NCBI GenBank assembly: GCA_045612105.1
Contig: JAZKYL010000048.1
Coordinates: 1 to 64,000, forward strand
Length of the DNA: 64,000 bases
DNA from: SVTX01 sp045612105
GTDB lineage: Bacteria; Bacillota; Clostridia; Oscillospirales; CAG-272
Direction: 5' to 3'
Position 1 is the first letter of the stretch. Every line of letters begins with the position of its first letter. The notes below the pieces were generated by a model. It was not told the origin of the DNA. It made no database searches and was given only the letters and a program-made list of their open reading frames with translations. This document shows positions 36,401-42,938 of this stretch, piece after piece. The position numbers and the translations under genes were made by a program.

Positions 36401-38581
36401 GACCTCGGGTGCGACCTCGTCTATCTGACAGCTGATCGGGAATGTCTCGTTTTTCGCACCGTTTCCAACCAAGTCCTCTGCCTCGACCGTGATGCTGAGG
36501 TCGTCCACAAGTAGTCCTCCACTCTCTACCATTATATAAATGAAGATATCCTGTCTGTCGGATGGAACCGGCTTGGTTCCAAGATAGATGGAGCCGTTGA
36601 CGGGTATCGTCGCCACCGAGCCCTCGCTCTTAAGCGTCTCGGCAACCTCGCTCTGCTTGATCTCGTTTAAGCTGATAAGATATCTCGCTTCAGTAGCATT
36701 ATGAACTGCTCCGCCAAGGCTAATGTCGGCAAAGGTTTGAAGAGTTCCCGAATAGTAGTTGCCATCCACGACCTCGGCTATCGTCGCCTTGACTCCCAGC
36801 AGGTAATAGTCCTTGCCGTCCTCGGGCTCTGTCATAAAGAGCCTCTGGACAGAAACCTCGGGAGGAGTAAGATCTAAGTAAAGCTGTCTTGAGGGATCCT
36901 TGACGCGAGGATAAGCGGTCTTGCCCTCGATCTCGTCGGTCATGGTCACGATCTTGACCTGCGGAGTCTCTCCGTCAGCTAAGTCAGCCGTCATTCCCTC
37001 TGTCAGCTTGATATTCTCAAACATCAGGCAGGTCATCGCCCGTCCGCCGTCGTTGCCGTATACCGTGTATTCCTCGTTAAAGGAGTAAGAGGAGGTACAC
37101 TTGGCAATAACGGGAGTTCCGTCAGGATTCTTGATGTTGAGCTGAATCGCAACCTTGGAGCATTCCTCCTCGGTAAGAGACGTGTAGGTGGTCATCTTAA
37201 CCGTCAAAGTGTTGTCGGGACCTGCGAACATATGAGTCTTGTCGATGTCCTTTGGCCACTCGGTAGGAGCGCCCTCAACCTTCTTCTGGTCATTCTCAAG
37301 GGTTATATTATTATAAATGATAACTTCCTCAGCCTCAAAGGAGTTGGGAGAGTATCTCTGACCGAGTCTTCTGCCCACTATCGCGCCAAAGTCAACGGGA
37401 TTTCCCGCATAGTCGGCAATAGGTCCCCTCGAGAAAGCAAACATCGCATTACACACAGTAATCTGATGATCGTATTCCAAATAATTGACGGGGGTGTAAT
37501 ACATCTTCTCGGGCACGTCCATAACGGCAACCCTTGCCTCGGTGTGCCAGCTCGGAAGATGAACGTTTATGATCTTCTCGGCGGTGAAGTTGACGTACTG
37601 ATAATCTCCAAGCTCTCCCTTGAAGGTGAGAACGTTGTTATTTTCTCCTCCAAGCTCACAAATGAACATCTTAAGCTGGTGATTGCCGTTGCCCTTAAGA
37701 AGCACGTTAACGTAAATGTCATTAAACGTTTCAGCTCTAACGAATTCATCGGACCAATGAAGTCCCTCGTTGAAGGTCAGCGTCAGAATCAGCTGTCCGC
37801 CCTCCTTCTTAAAATCGACCCCGGTAACGGAGGGTGCCGTGTTATCTATAAGAACGAAATGTGTATCGGTGGCAACGCCATGTCGGTATGCTATGAAATC
37901 GACCTTCTTGATGCTGTCAAGATCATTAAAGGGAACGTCAAGATACACCGACTTAGGGCCATCGTTTGCCTCCGCCTCGATTCGCTGCGCTGTGGTATTA
38001 TCGTGTCTTTCAAGCTGAAGCTCATTTGATCCCGCAATACCTGTCATACCGACTCTTAAATACACCTGATCCCAATTGAGCTGTGGGAAGAGCTCCTTAA
38101 GATCGGGGCCCTTAGTCATATCAACCGAAACCGTTGTACTTCCAAACTTAAGATCGGGCTGCAGAAGCTTATCGTTGCCCTCTCTGTAAGGAAGACCCGA
38201 ATCCACTTCTCCTGCGTAGCCGATTTCGTAATTGTAGAGCGGAGTGATGGACGGAGTAAAGTAGGGGCTGAGGCCCGGCATGGGATAATCCCAGGTATTC
38301 ACCGACGTCATCGTACCGTCATTAATGAACATTTTGTACATATAGTCGTTGAGGATCGGAGCGTCAACGAACTCGACCTTCACGTCGTAAGGATTCTCGT
38401 TTATCTCGGGAGGCTTGACCTCTCCGATCCCGGTATAATCGTCGTCGTTTGAAAGCAGCGGTTTCACGCTTTCCTCTATAAACGCCGATATAGTAACGAT
38501 AGAGGGCGCAGCAAGAGCTACCAGAATACATACCGTTAGCGCGAAGCTCAAAATCTTAACAAGTGTGAATTTTTTCTTCAT
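30452..38581 (-). CDS. Giant secreted protein 1 (2709 aa), Ig-like domains
   Basis: 2709 aa. A signal sequence (about 1-34, LSFALTVCILVALAAP) is followed by a very long chain of beta-sandwich domains. Many units contain 'VDDxAPVLNIV', 'DxxAPxVTF', and 'YTATDSAGNVG'-type motifs, which mark Ig-like bacterial adhesin domains. Unlike the two downstream giants it has no stalk, membrane helix or sorting motif at its C-terminus (ends FRLIIYVE), so it is secreted or held by the others. The start overlaps the stop of the upstream small gene as ATGA, so translation is coupled. It is the first giant gene of the operon. The antisense strand has many long open frames, all codon-bias shadows. Confidence 0.85.
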   Translation of the reverse strand: MKKKFTLVKILSFALTVCILVALAAPSIVTISAFIEESVKPLLSNDDDYTGIGEVKPPEINENPYDVKVEFVDAPILNDYMYKMFINDGTMTSVNTWDYPMPGLSPYFTPSITPLYNYEIGYAGEVDSGLPYREGNDKLLQPDLKFGSTTVSVDMTKGPDLKELFPQLNWDQVYLRVGMTGIAGSNELQLERHDNTTAQRIEAEANDGPKSVYLDVPFNDLDSIKKVDFIAYRHGVATDTHFVLIDNTAPSVTGVDFKKEGGQLILTLTFNEGLHWSDEFVRAETFNDIYVNVLLKGNGNHQLKMFICELGGENNNVLTFKGELGDYQYVNFTAEKIINVHLPSWHTEARVAVMDVPEKMYYTPVNYLEYDHQITVCNAMFAFSRGPIADYAGNPVDFGAIVGRRLGQRYSPNSFEAEEVIIYNNITLENDQKKVEGAPTEWPKDIDKTHMFAGPDNTLTVKMTTYTSLTEEECSKVAIQLNIKNPDGTPVIAKCTSSYSFNEEYTVYGNDGGRAMTCLMFENIKLTEGMTADLADGETPQVKIVTMTDEIEGKTAYPRVKDPSRQLYLDLTPPEVSVQRLFMTEPEDGKDYYLLGVKATIAEVVDGNYYSGTLQTFADISLGGAVHNATEARYLISLNEIKQSEVAETLKSEGSVATIPVNGSIYLGTKPVPSDRQDIFIYIMVESGGLLVDDLSITVEAEDLVGNGAKNETFPISCQIDEVAPEVTFPKSVKIDFMGTNDTAKVTVPLTAVDFNDIVSIKYAWNPNRIEVPDIEIGEDGLPIPPSGEQGSTEIKWQNLVIAQGKTVTAEITNQYGGLDGENVVYNEELWVVAVDAYGNESQPVIYSFTVSTEKPATDAELKSDPNIPTGKPEIIVTGAPAASYDEELEAVTRVTVSPEGGEYQYVTLVKTGEVVDLFAFEGRQWYRVKRVDSVYETVEAIEIIGEGFTLTEDHKFYPLFTHYGDLKITFENGYGDMTPTEGKKVFETAQDGSYMADPNYFTVRYAARNSESLQVNKVDFGQMIIMTENEEVDLENDPEGYLGYEIAKQNSDKGESAVLFNGARKRINPMRGTQIYFTLSNLLRSDWNILDVDFEKSYIELHRINADGDVVVDTALGLAGTETQFYTVPDKYEDGGDFVTGQYYLRVYVVSGGGSVSYYDSSSMVLDANVPVNDGLWSYSYQLPFGIEGDNYSWERYEAQDKPFASVGASVTSTRGEIYRSRMFAAYSSGVTGMQIELSSDIDIQTYDGITVGEIEGFRFWNKLSSPTDEEIEAQPFINQNYEDSIFIYANLDHIYTEESIPKGQDGFDEREINLIKGVNTICYQIKMANGYVSPVKQFTIIVTDKAPVLNIVIDDYVPSYYTYQGEEGITNAHSMKLGIESAYSLNGSGQVDVSVVASYGMTIGKYSGEGEERVLEESFYADPDPAYYRLHRIASGLEAEDYAVITQNSYSADYPPVNDSLCTAVFVAMDEYGGMTVVAPQIGDHIRIDNPGDSKDYEYNINYDGTYTVDPYEYDGEQRTIYTRFNQPTYFGKIVTRYYNTVSYDGGVEDIVVEESTPDLSYNLFNIVTNNVTWAGSAGNIGQHNGLPGELNMSCTTGMVYSEDPKLNYPSDNLELINWDSAVITFSGGDLENEVTVPLAGGVANEAGYIGGGYYTRSDGNGYFSFSIASKPLPEGMTVEDLPELDEVKGVNPETGEEFDFSGHFYRNYVIKGYNIYGDYFEESGQVPISYFENDNGVFKFYDEVRKDYVEEGGEYIDVPEEPGEIDYVYVPRYLENMTSHGIELNLAVPVIELGGGMTLRTGAFENGEYSKTLTDYYGNEFKVEYTLTRASDTGTAIEYSTVDKTAQPVEITLERADGTSIYIDVTDYEIMSVEGNGTASVKVTVLENIQFTYKYDSGDGEVVEMLEVDNIVKPDIKVVWGYSPDSVLTDEESGAEYRYGSVSAYLMDDSFTLTDRYTGELPMFTFYPEGETSYVFEAGTILASVGDETLVIDRSIKIELPIELRAAADPLGFFDPITGERLDDAETPNVQIWAYSNQNGYFADKKLALQIESARSSNAMTDRDGYTLFEYSGSRASAADLLKELGWGTEFRFEIEINDRSRTRLFIKEGLYAETPDYEKGFSDSIEGVSLNSRLLNVKKAAKFTLFIVDKENNATSISFDVRNIGETPIPSVSKAAISHEKVRVYVIPPVEIDPDTFRISSEDIGVTVGTDNDANSAYFGLQYVEYTDNDDYLINYTYIYNGMTVEGTVDASVIEINVDRVQLIENGLQWSASKAFEATTLDVTATLTFTHAISELKTASDIDGEKVSFAISDNVVTVTYLDNHPQIELICIAANGTRVPIILDEVNNIDRSAPVIEVVSIERAENGLSATITMRSGERAVFRQGGHVGELREDGYYYYTRRVTENGKYVYHFADMSGLVTEFEVVVDLIVTEELKALYSLSSDGKNTVNDPALLELKIGDIVYVQPSRNAMLSFNGGEAVVADADTWTPVTILDTMGGYLPYIVITDEFGNVLTQQFSKIQIPDGTPPTVSIIKHTYSIVVGADRAEVEKALLANVNAYDDDESVTLKVSFPEDLSVSGIYNVEYTATDSAGNVGRAVGKLRIASGAEPWVYVDGKQVDRDASVILKSGEDVKIKVDAGGRAYSISIKEGVKTVSQMKIGSTSVVYDTSTDEEIGLGDLASGTYYTVCVLTQDRDYFRLIIYVE

Positions 38582-38946
38582 AACTTATCCTCCAAACGAT
38601 TGGGATTGGCAGGAGCCATTGTGTGGTTCTGCTGAGCGGTTCTCCGTCTGCTTTTGCATTTGCAGATGCCGATCAGATCTTCGCCATGTAAAAAATGGGA
38701 GCAATCGGCGCAAACACCGTCGGAATAATTGCTTTTTCCATATTCGCAAAGCGTCTGCATCTGAGTCACGAAGGGATACCCTTCATCCGTGTATTGCGGC
38801 TCTTTCAAAAAGTCGGGATAAATGGGGATCGGCTCACCGTATTCACTTTCACGCTCGTAATCCTCGTAATATCCGTATTTCAGTTCAAAGGTCTTGCCGT
38901 GAAGTAATATGATCTTGTAAACGTCACCCTCAATAGGTCTTTTCAT
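38578..38946 (-). CDS. Small Cys-rich protein, first gene of the giant operon
   Basis: 122 aa, no signal peptide. The N-terminus MKRPIEGDVYKIILLHGKTFELKYGYY is followed by a Tyr/Pro/Glu-rich middle. A possible zinc-binding knuckle, CADCSHFLHGEDLIGICKCKSRRR, lies at about residues 78-101. The start at 38946 is set by GAGGAGGG upstream. Its TGA stop overlaps the ATG of the 2709-aa gene by 4 nt, which forces coupled translation. Such coupling suggests that it is needed in step with the giant protein, for example as a cytoplasmic regulator or assembly factor, but nothing in the sequence proves this. Confidence 0.75.
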   Translation of the reverse strand: MKRPIEGDVYKIILLHGKTFELKYGYYEDYERESEYGEPIPIYPDFLKEPQYTDEGYPFVTQMQTLCEYGKSNYSDGVCADCSHFLHGEDLIGICKCKSRRRTAQQNHTMAPANPNRLEDKL

Positions 38947-38998
38947 TTTCTTTCCCTCCTCTCGAAATGCATCCGGCAGAGTGATCTGCTGTGATACT

Positions 38999-39004
38999 AT
39001 TATA
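38999..39004 (-). promoter_or_regulatory. Candidate -10 box of the giant operon
   Basis: TATAAT on the minus strand, with only a weak -35 (TTCGCA) 17 nt upstream. This suggests dependence on an activator bound at the dyad 50-100 bp upstream. Confidence 0.6.
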
Positions 39005-39055
39005 TAGGAAAAATCCCGATTGCGAAACCACCAAAAACAAAAAAAACGGGACACA

Positions 39056-39103
39056 TTTTAGTATGCGTACAAGTTCAATTTGATATTTGTACGTGTACTA
39101 AAA
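39056..39103. promoter_or_regulatory. Large dyad operator upstream of the giant operon
   Basis: Arms TTTTAGTATGCGTACAA (39056-39072) and TTGTACGTGTACTAAAA (39087-39103) are inverted copies, 15 of 17 positions matching, with a 14-bp spacer. Each arm also contains a smaller GTAC-type repeat. The site lies between the LuxR gene's terminator and the operon's -10. Confidence 0.65.
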
Positions 39104-39138
39104 CCTGCCATTTCAGTCTATGCAAAATCAACAAAAAA

Positions 39139-39162
39139 CGGCTCCCCAAACTAGGAGAGCCG
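39139..39162 (-). terminator. Terminator of the luxR-type gene
   Basis: Minus strand CGGCTCTCC / GGGGAGCCG stem followed by TTTTTTG. Confidence 0.88.
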
Positions 39163-39167
39163 AAAAA

Positions 39168-40415
39168 TTACAAAATACTTGAAAAATCACTTCTGTCATT
39201 AACACCGGTCTTTTGCACCACGCGAAGCACCGTCTGCTTGACCGTCGATTCGGAAATATATAGCGATGCCGCGATCTCCTTGGTAGTAAATCCAAAGGAC
39301 GCAAGCTTTGCCACCTCACGCTCTCTTGCCGTAAGATTGCAGGCAAGGACTTTATTTCTCACGATACCGCTAAGCTTTGACCACCCCACAAGATAGGTTG
39401 AATAAAGCTCCTTTACCCTCTCAAGTGCCTCATTGTCAGCCTTCCCTAGTCTTTCCTCAAGAAGCCTGTCAAGCATTCGCCAATAGGCGGTAAGAACACC
39501 GTAAAGCTTGTCGGGCAAGCAAAGGGCGATAGCCTTGTCAATATGCTCGATAGCATGCTTGTCGTCGCCGCTGTTGTGGTATGCCGCCGCGACCGTCAGC
39601 CTCAGATGTATCTCGGGAACCACTGTTCTGTCAACAACCGCCTGGGATATCAAGGGCTCGATAGTATTATGTATCATCCTCATAAGCGCAAGATCCTTTA
39701 CGCCCTCGATCTCAAATTGCTTGGTAGCGATACCGTATGCCGCCATATAAAGATACCTTGCGTAATATATCTTCGCCGCAGGGTGAGAATCCCCCGGCAG
39801 CTTTTCAAAGTTTCCTCTGTCAAACCACTCGGGATAATCCTTGGTGTCAAAAAGAACACTGTCAACCGCGGCAAGAGCCAAAGACAGTATCTCTGGGTCG
39901 TCCTCATCCTTGATAGGAGCCTCGCAAATATGCCTTTTCGCCTCGTTCCACATATTTATATCGCCCTTCCACGTAGCGCAAAGAGCAAGTAATTTTCCCG
40001 CTCCAACCACTGCGTAAAAGCCCGAATGTGACTGCAAAAACAAAGTCGCCTGCTTATACACCTCGTCAATCTCACCTTTAGCATAATTGATACCCGCGCG
40101 AAGAAGTGCCTGCGCCTCGGGATTATCCTTCAAAGCGGCGATGCACTCCTCAGCCTTACCGGGAGTGTGATAAAGATCCGTCATATGTAAAAAGGGACTC
40201 TTTCTCGGCATAGGCATATTAAATACCACGCTCTCGCCGTCAATATTCACTTTCTTTTTTCTTCCGTCAGCGGGCTTTTCCGCTCCCTTGGGTATCATCC
40301 AATCGCGCCCAAATCTAACCGCGCCTTCTATCTTTCCAAGCTTGCAAAGCTCCTGAACTCTGTGAACCGATATCTGCCACCGCTCTGCAGCCTCATTTGC
40401 CTTTATATATTCCAT
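39168..40415 (-). CDS. LuxR-type transcriptional regulator with N-terminal excisionase-like HTH and helical-repeat middle
   Basis: 415 aa from ATG 40415. Residues 1-45 (YIKANEAAERWQISVHRVQELCKLGKI) look like a MerR/excisionase-type HTH. The middle 280 residues are helical with TPR-like Ala/Leu spacing. The C-terminal 65 residues are a clear LuxR/GerE HTH (LTAREREVAKLASFGFTTKEIA...STVKQTV). Two DNA-binding modules in one protein is unusual. There is no receiver or autoinducer-binding domain. It sits directly upstream of the giant operon in the same orientation but has its own terminator, and the dyad at 39056-39103 is an obvious target candidate. It is likely a local regulator of the surface-protein operon. 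Confidence 0.85.
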   Translation of the reverse strand: MEYIKANEAAERWQISVHRVQELCKLGKIEGAVRFGRDWMIPKGAEKPADGRKKKVNIDGESVVFNMPMPRKSPFLHMTDLYHTPGKAEECIAALKDNPEAQALLRAGINYAKGEIDEVYKQATLFLQSHSGFYAVVGAGKLLALCATWKGDINMWNEAKRHICEAPIKDEDDPEILSLALAAVDSVLFDTKDYPEWFDRGNFEKLPGDSHPAAKIYYARYLYMAAYGIATKQFEIEGVKDLALMRMIHNTIEPLISQAVVDRTVVPEIHLRLTVAAAYHNSGDDKHAIEHIDKAIALCLPDKLYGVLTAYWRMLDRLLEERLGKADNEALERVKELYSTYLVGWSKLSGIVRNKVLACNLTAREREVAKLASFGFTTKEIAASLYISESTVKQTVLRVVQKTGVNDRSDFSSIL

Positions 40416-40489
40416 AAAAATCTCCATTTCGCCACTCCTTGTGGGCAGTAGTACACAATCGAGAAAAAACGATCTCACAACTCACATTC

Positions 40490-40625
40490 GTTGTTTTAAC
40501 TACCAATGCGCCTCGCCGAAACGTCGTCATAGCGACGTTTACTCAAAAACATATCCGTCGTTTTGGCGACGCTTTGGCTATTTTGAGCCGTCATTCTCCC
40601 GATTTCGGGTAAAAAAATCTGTAAT
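40490..40625 (-). other. Stem-loop-rich spacer between araC-type and luxR-type genes
   Basis: At least four small stems occur on the minus-strand RNA, including CCCGAAATCGGG, GTCGCC...GACGG and AAACGTCG / CGACGTTT. None has a strong T-run. This may be a leader for the luxR-type gene or a relic; no known riboswitch matches. Confidence 0.4.
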
Positions 40626-40685
40626 TCCGCAACACTATCTAAATATTCTCAAAAAATCAATATCGGCTCGAAAAACTCCAACGTC

Positions 40686-41501
40686 TTAATGCTTTTCCCT
40701 GTAGCTGCTTTGAAACCTCTTGGGAGAAATACCATAAAGTCTCTTGAACTGCACCGAAAAATAGTTACTGTCATTAAAACCGCAGGATTCGGCAATATCG
40801 GTAATAGAAGCGGCATTCATCTGCCTGAGCATTGATTCCGCCTTCTGAAGCCTTAAAAGATTCACGTACTCGCTGAAATTAAATCCAACCTTTCGCTTGA
40901 ATACTCTCGAAAAATGCTCGGGAGTGACAAAATATCTCTCCGCCATCTCCTGAAGAGTGATATCCGAGGCAAAATGTGTCTGTAAAAACTCAATCGCATC
41001 ATCAATATAGTGCTTATTGTCCTGTTGAGGAGTGCAAAGATTGGGATTTCTCAACAAGAGAAAAAATATCATATGAGTATAGCACCTGAAAATATCTTCA
41101 CTGAGCTCGTCCTTGTTAGAATATTCCGCCTCGATCTTATCAAATAATTCGTTCAACTCGTCAACTATATCGGGATTACGATAAAGGTGCATCAGCTCAG
41201 GCAATTTCGGCTCAACGCTCTTTGGAATAAAATGTCTCGAACAGCTGATAAGCTTTCTCGAATAAGTGGTATTCTGATACTCGGTGTTGTGCATTATTCC
41301 CTCGGGAATAAGAATAATATCGCCCGGTTGCAGATGATATATCTTATTTTCAATAAAATAGCAGCAAGCGCCCTTGGTTATAAAATAGATCTCAAAGTGA
41401 GTGTGACAGTGCTTGCGCATAGTATGCCTGCCCACTCTCTCGATATCACTGTCCCTGTCATAGAAGAACTCCCGCTCTCCGTATATATACTTATTCTCCA
41501 T
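40686..41501 (-). CDS. AraC-family regulator, probable controller of the uronate operon
   Basis: 271 aa. An N-terminal cupin sensor domain (HTHFEIYFITKGACCYFIENK, then LQPGDIILIPEG) is followed by a C-terminal pair of AraC HTH motifs (ITLQEMAERYFVTPEHFSRVFKRKVG and ITDIAESCGFNDSNYFSVQFKRLYG). The start at 41501 is preferred to the ORF start at 41573. It is divergent from uxaB-uxaA-uxaC with 168 bp between, and direct repeats suited to AraC binding lie in that gap. Its ligand is probably a hexuronate or a pathway intermediate, by context. Confidence 0.9.
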   Translation of the reverse strand: MENKYIYGEREFFYDRDSDIERVGRHTMRKHCHTHFEIYFITKGACCYFIENKIYHLQPGDIILIPEGIMHNTEYQNTTYSRKLISCSRHFIPKSVEPKLPELMHLYRNPDIVDELNELFDKIEAEYSNKDELSEDIFRCYTHMIFFLLLRNPNLCTPQQDNKHYIDDAIEFLQTHFASDITLQEMAERYFVTPEHFSRVFKRKVGFNFSEYVNLLRLQKAESMLRQMNAASITDIAESCGFNDSNYFSVQFKRLYGISPKRFQSSYREKH

Positions 41502-41567
41502 AAAAGCCACCCATTTTTGCCGCAAAAATGCTTCGTTATCATCAATATTATCACAAAACATCAAAAA

Positions 41568-41632
41568 AGTCAAGAAAATCTTGAAAAATAGTCAAAATTT
41601 TTAAGGATTTTTGTGTTTTTTTGATGTATAAT
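41568..41632 (+). promoter_or_regulatory. uxa operon promoter with AraC-type direct repeats
   Basis: AGTCAA repeats at 41568-41573 and 41590-41595, 22 bp apart (two helical turns), lie upstream of TATAAT (41627-41632). There is no good -35, as expected for an AraC-activated promoter. A CAAGAAAATCTTG dyad overlaps the first repeat. Confidence 0.6.
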
Positions 41633-41669
41633 TATACTAATCTAATTTTAACCTTTCAGGAGGTAAGAA

Positions 41670-42938
41670 ATGAAAGAAAAAGTTATACAGTTCGGCGAGG
41701 GCGGTTTTCTGCGCGGCTTTGCCGATTGGATGCTTCAGTTGATCAACGAAAAGACCGATTTTGACGGCAAGGTCGTAGTAGTTCAGCCTATCGAAAAGGG
41801 ACTTTGCGATATGCTGACCGCTCAGGATTGTAAATATACCCACCTCTGCCGCGGAAGCGAAGGCGTAGACGTAAAAAAGATCGACGTCATTTCCCGTTGC
41901 GTCAAGCCCTACGACGATTTCGACGCATATCTCGCCCTTGCCGAGAATCCCGATTTCCGTTTTATTATTTCCAACACCACCGAGGCAGGCATCTGCTTCG
42001 AGGATGACAACAAGCTCTGTGACAGACCCGCAAAAAGCTTCCCCGGAAAGCTGACGCAACTTCTCTACAAGAGATTTGAGCTTGGACTCCCCGGTTTCGT
42101 CTTCCTTCCCTGCGAGCTTATCGACAAGAACGGCGCAAATCTGAAGAAATGTGTTCTTCAATATGCCGATCTTTGGAATCTCGGCGACGGCTTTAAGAAT
42201 TGGATCGAGCAGGAAAACATCTTCTGTAACACCCTCGTTGACCGCATCAACACCGGCTACCCCAAGGACGAGCAGCTCGATGTGGGTTTTGACGACAAGA
42301 TGATAAACACCAGCGAATATTTCCATCTTTGGGTAATTGAGGGCTATGCAGACCTCTGCTCCGAGATCCCCTTCGACAAGTGTGACCTTAACGTTATCGT
42401 CACCGACAACCTTGAAATGTACCGCACGAGAAAGGTGCGTATTCTCAACGGTGCTCACACTTCGATGGTTCCCTACGCGCTTCTCTCGGGTCTTGACACC
42501 GTCAAGAGCTGCATTGAGGACGAAAAAATGTGCGCGCATCTCAAAAAGTGCGTTTACGAGGAGATCATTCCCACACTTGATCTGCCCCGTGAGGAGCTTA
42601 TTGAGTACGCTGACAACGTAATAGTCCGCTTCTCCAACCCCTACATCAAGCATATGCTGATCTCGATCGCGCTCAACAGCGTCAGCAAATTCAAGGTTCG
42701 CGTGCTTCCCTCTATTCTCGAATACATAAAGAGATTCAACAAAATGCCCGAGACCCTTATCTTCTCCTTCGCGAAGCTTATCGACTTCTATATGACCGAT
42801 ATGACCAACGACGACCCCGAGGTCACCGCGTTTATGAAGAACGCAACCGTGGGCGAGATCCTTGCCAACGAAAAGCTCTGGGGACAGGATCTCTCCTTCC
42901 TTGAAAAAGAGGTAGCAAAGTATGTCGAAAGAAAATAA
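41670..42938 (+). CDS. uxaB: Tagaturonate reductase (altronate oxidoreductase)
   Basis: 422 aa, mannitol-dehydrogenase-like fold. It reduces tagaturonate to altronate with NADH in galacturonate breakdown. It opens with QFGEGGFLRGFADWMLQ, the NAD-binding start typical of UxaB. NTTEAGI, FLPCELIDKNG and the catalytic-helix motif RKVRILNGAHTS with downstream DNVIVRFSNPYIKH are also present. It is shorter than the E. coli enzyme (483 aa), as in other Firmicutes. A strong TCAGGAGG site precedes the ATG. It is the first gene of the uxaBAC operon and overlaps uxaA by 17 nt. Confidence 0.94.
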   Translation: MKEKVIQFGEGGFLRGFADWMLQLINEKTDFDGKVVVVQPIEKGLCDMLTAQDCKYTHLCRGSEGVDVKKIDVISRCVKPYDDFDAYLALAENPDFRFIISNTTEAGICFEDDNKLCDRPAKSFPGKLTQLLYKRFELGLPGFVFLPCELIDKNGANLKKCVLQYADLWNLGDGFKNWIEQENIFCNTLVDRINTGYPKDEQLDVGFDDKMINTSEYFHLWVIEGYADLCSEIPFDKCDLNVIVTDNLEMYRTRKVRILNGAHTSMVPYALLSGLDTVKSCIEDEKMCAHLKKCVYEEIIPTLDLPREELIEYADNVIVRFSNPYIKHMLISIALNSVSKFKVRVLPSILEYIKRFNKMPETLIFSFAKLIDFYMTDMTNDDPEVTAFMKNATVGEILANEKLWGQDLSFLEKEVAKYVERK

